Shown: positions 15,759 to 15,873 of the stretch, piece by piece
How positions within the stretch are numbered: the first letter of the stretch is position 1
Layout of the letters: each line of letters begins with the position of its first letter
Assembly: GCA_030066475.1 (NCBI GenBank)
Contig: JASJBO010000177.1
Span: 1 to 15,873, forward strand
Reading direction: 5' to 3'
Source of the DNA: Myxococcota bacterium
GTDB lineage: Bacteria; Myxococcota_A; UBA9160; PR03
DNA: 15,873 nucleotides
The notes under the pieces: generated by a model
The model's database searches: none
Seen by the model: only the letters and a program-made list of their open reading frames with translations
Told to the model about the DNA's origin: nothing
Program-made: the position numbers and the translations under genes

Positions 15759-15784
15759 GCGTCTCGCGCCCCGCGGCGCCGCGA

Positions 15785-15790
15785 AGCCTA
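15785..15790 (-). promoter_or_regulatory. Putative -10 element of the RND exporter gene
   Basis: Minus-strand TAGGCT within GGCTAGGCTTC, about 70 bases before the TTG start. No strong -35 was seen. It lies between the gene and the diverged repeat copy at the window edge. Confidence 0.25.
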
Positions 15791-15814
15791 GCCGACACCG
15801 GTCTGCTACCCATG

Positions 15815-15873
15815 CCGACGGACTTCTTCGGCTTCGCCTCACGGCGCGCGCCCGCCGGGCGCGTGCAAGGGGC
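15815..15873 (-). repeat. Diverged, window-truncated copy 4 of the 81-bp repeat
   Basis: The last 59 bases align with the reverse complement of the 81-bp unit with about five mismatches and one single-base gap. The stem GCGCCC/GGGCGC is kept while the loop changes from TCC to GCC. The position of the bounding CTAG reads CATG here (15811-15814). The copy continues past the end of the window. Confidence 0.75.

Noticed and set aside
11736..15842. A 1368-codon open frame on the minus strand spanning exporter, repeats and hydrolase
   Set aside because: Arg/Gly/Ala/Pro-rich shadow frame produced by high GC, antisense or out of frame to two well-supported genes; it merely runs through the tandem repeat because 81 is a multiple of 3.

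Overview
This GC-rich (visibly well above 60% GC) window has few spacers and ten protein genes that I can support. It looks like a chromosomal piece of a Gram-negative bacterium, probably from a deltaproteobacterial/Myxococcota-like lineage. The clues are a secreted protein ending in a VPEP-type sorting tail, an HpnN-type RND lipid exporter and very high GC with GTG/TTG starts. The lineage is an inference; there is no rRNA or marker gene to test it. No tRNA, rRNA, CRISPR array or complete insertion sequence was seen.

Layout. Bases 1-127 hold one copy of an 81-bp repeat and the leader of a plus-strand gene for a membrane-anchored, stand-alone FMN/Fe-S glutamate-synthase-like protein (128-1738). 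It converges on a six-gene minus-strand array that reads from about 9900 down to 1765: D-2-hydroxyacid dehydrogenase, TIM-barrel sugar-phosphate isomerase/epimerase, Old Yellow Enzyme-type flavin oxidoreductase, DHDPS-like aldolase/lyase, a large MscS-family channel with a duplicated extracytoplasmic domain, and an NhaP/CvrA-type cation/proton antiporter. Three of the junctions are 4-bp ATGA or GTGA stop/start overlaps, so this is almost certainly one operon. The first four genes look like an uncharacterised catabolic or reductive pathway; the last two are osmotic or ion-homeostasis membrane proteins.

A 113-bp divergent spacer separates this operon from two plus-strand genes: a Cys-rich secreted metzincin-like protein with a C-terminal VPEP sorting signal (10014-11687) and a membrane-anchored proline-iminopeptidase-like alpha/beta hydrolase (11748-12908). 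Both have a GNGTANTCT box just upstream of the start and no clear ribosome binding site. The hydrolase converges on an HpnN-like RND exporter (13076-15715, minus). Between these two convergent genes lie two identical, head-to-tail copies of the 81-bp repeat. A diverged fourth copy runs off the right edge.

Most notable: the repeat family is bounded precisely by CTAG tetranucleotides (CTAG-77 bp-CTAG-77 bp-CTAG), carries a conserved GC hairpin, and the CTAG at one edge supplies the stop codon of the exporter. Also notable are the apparent lack of a conventional start codon for the antiporter, the duplicated MscS sensor domain, and the metabolic operon coupled to ion channels.
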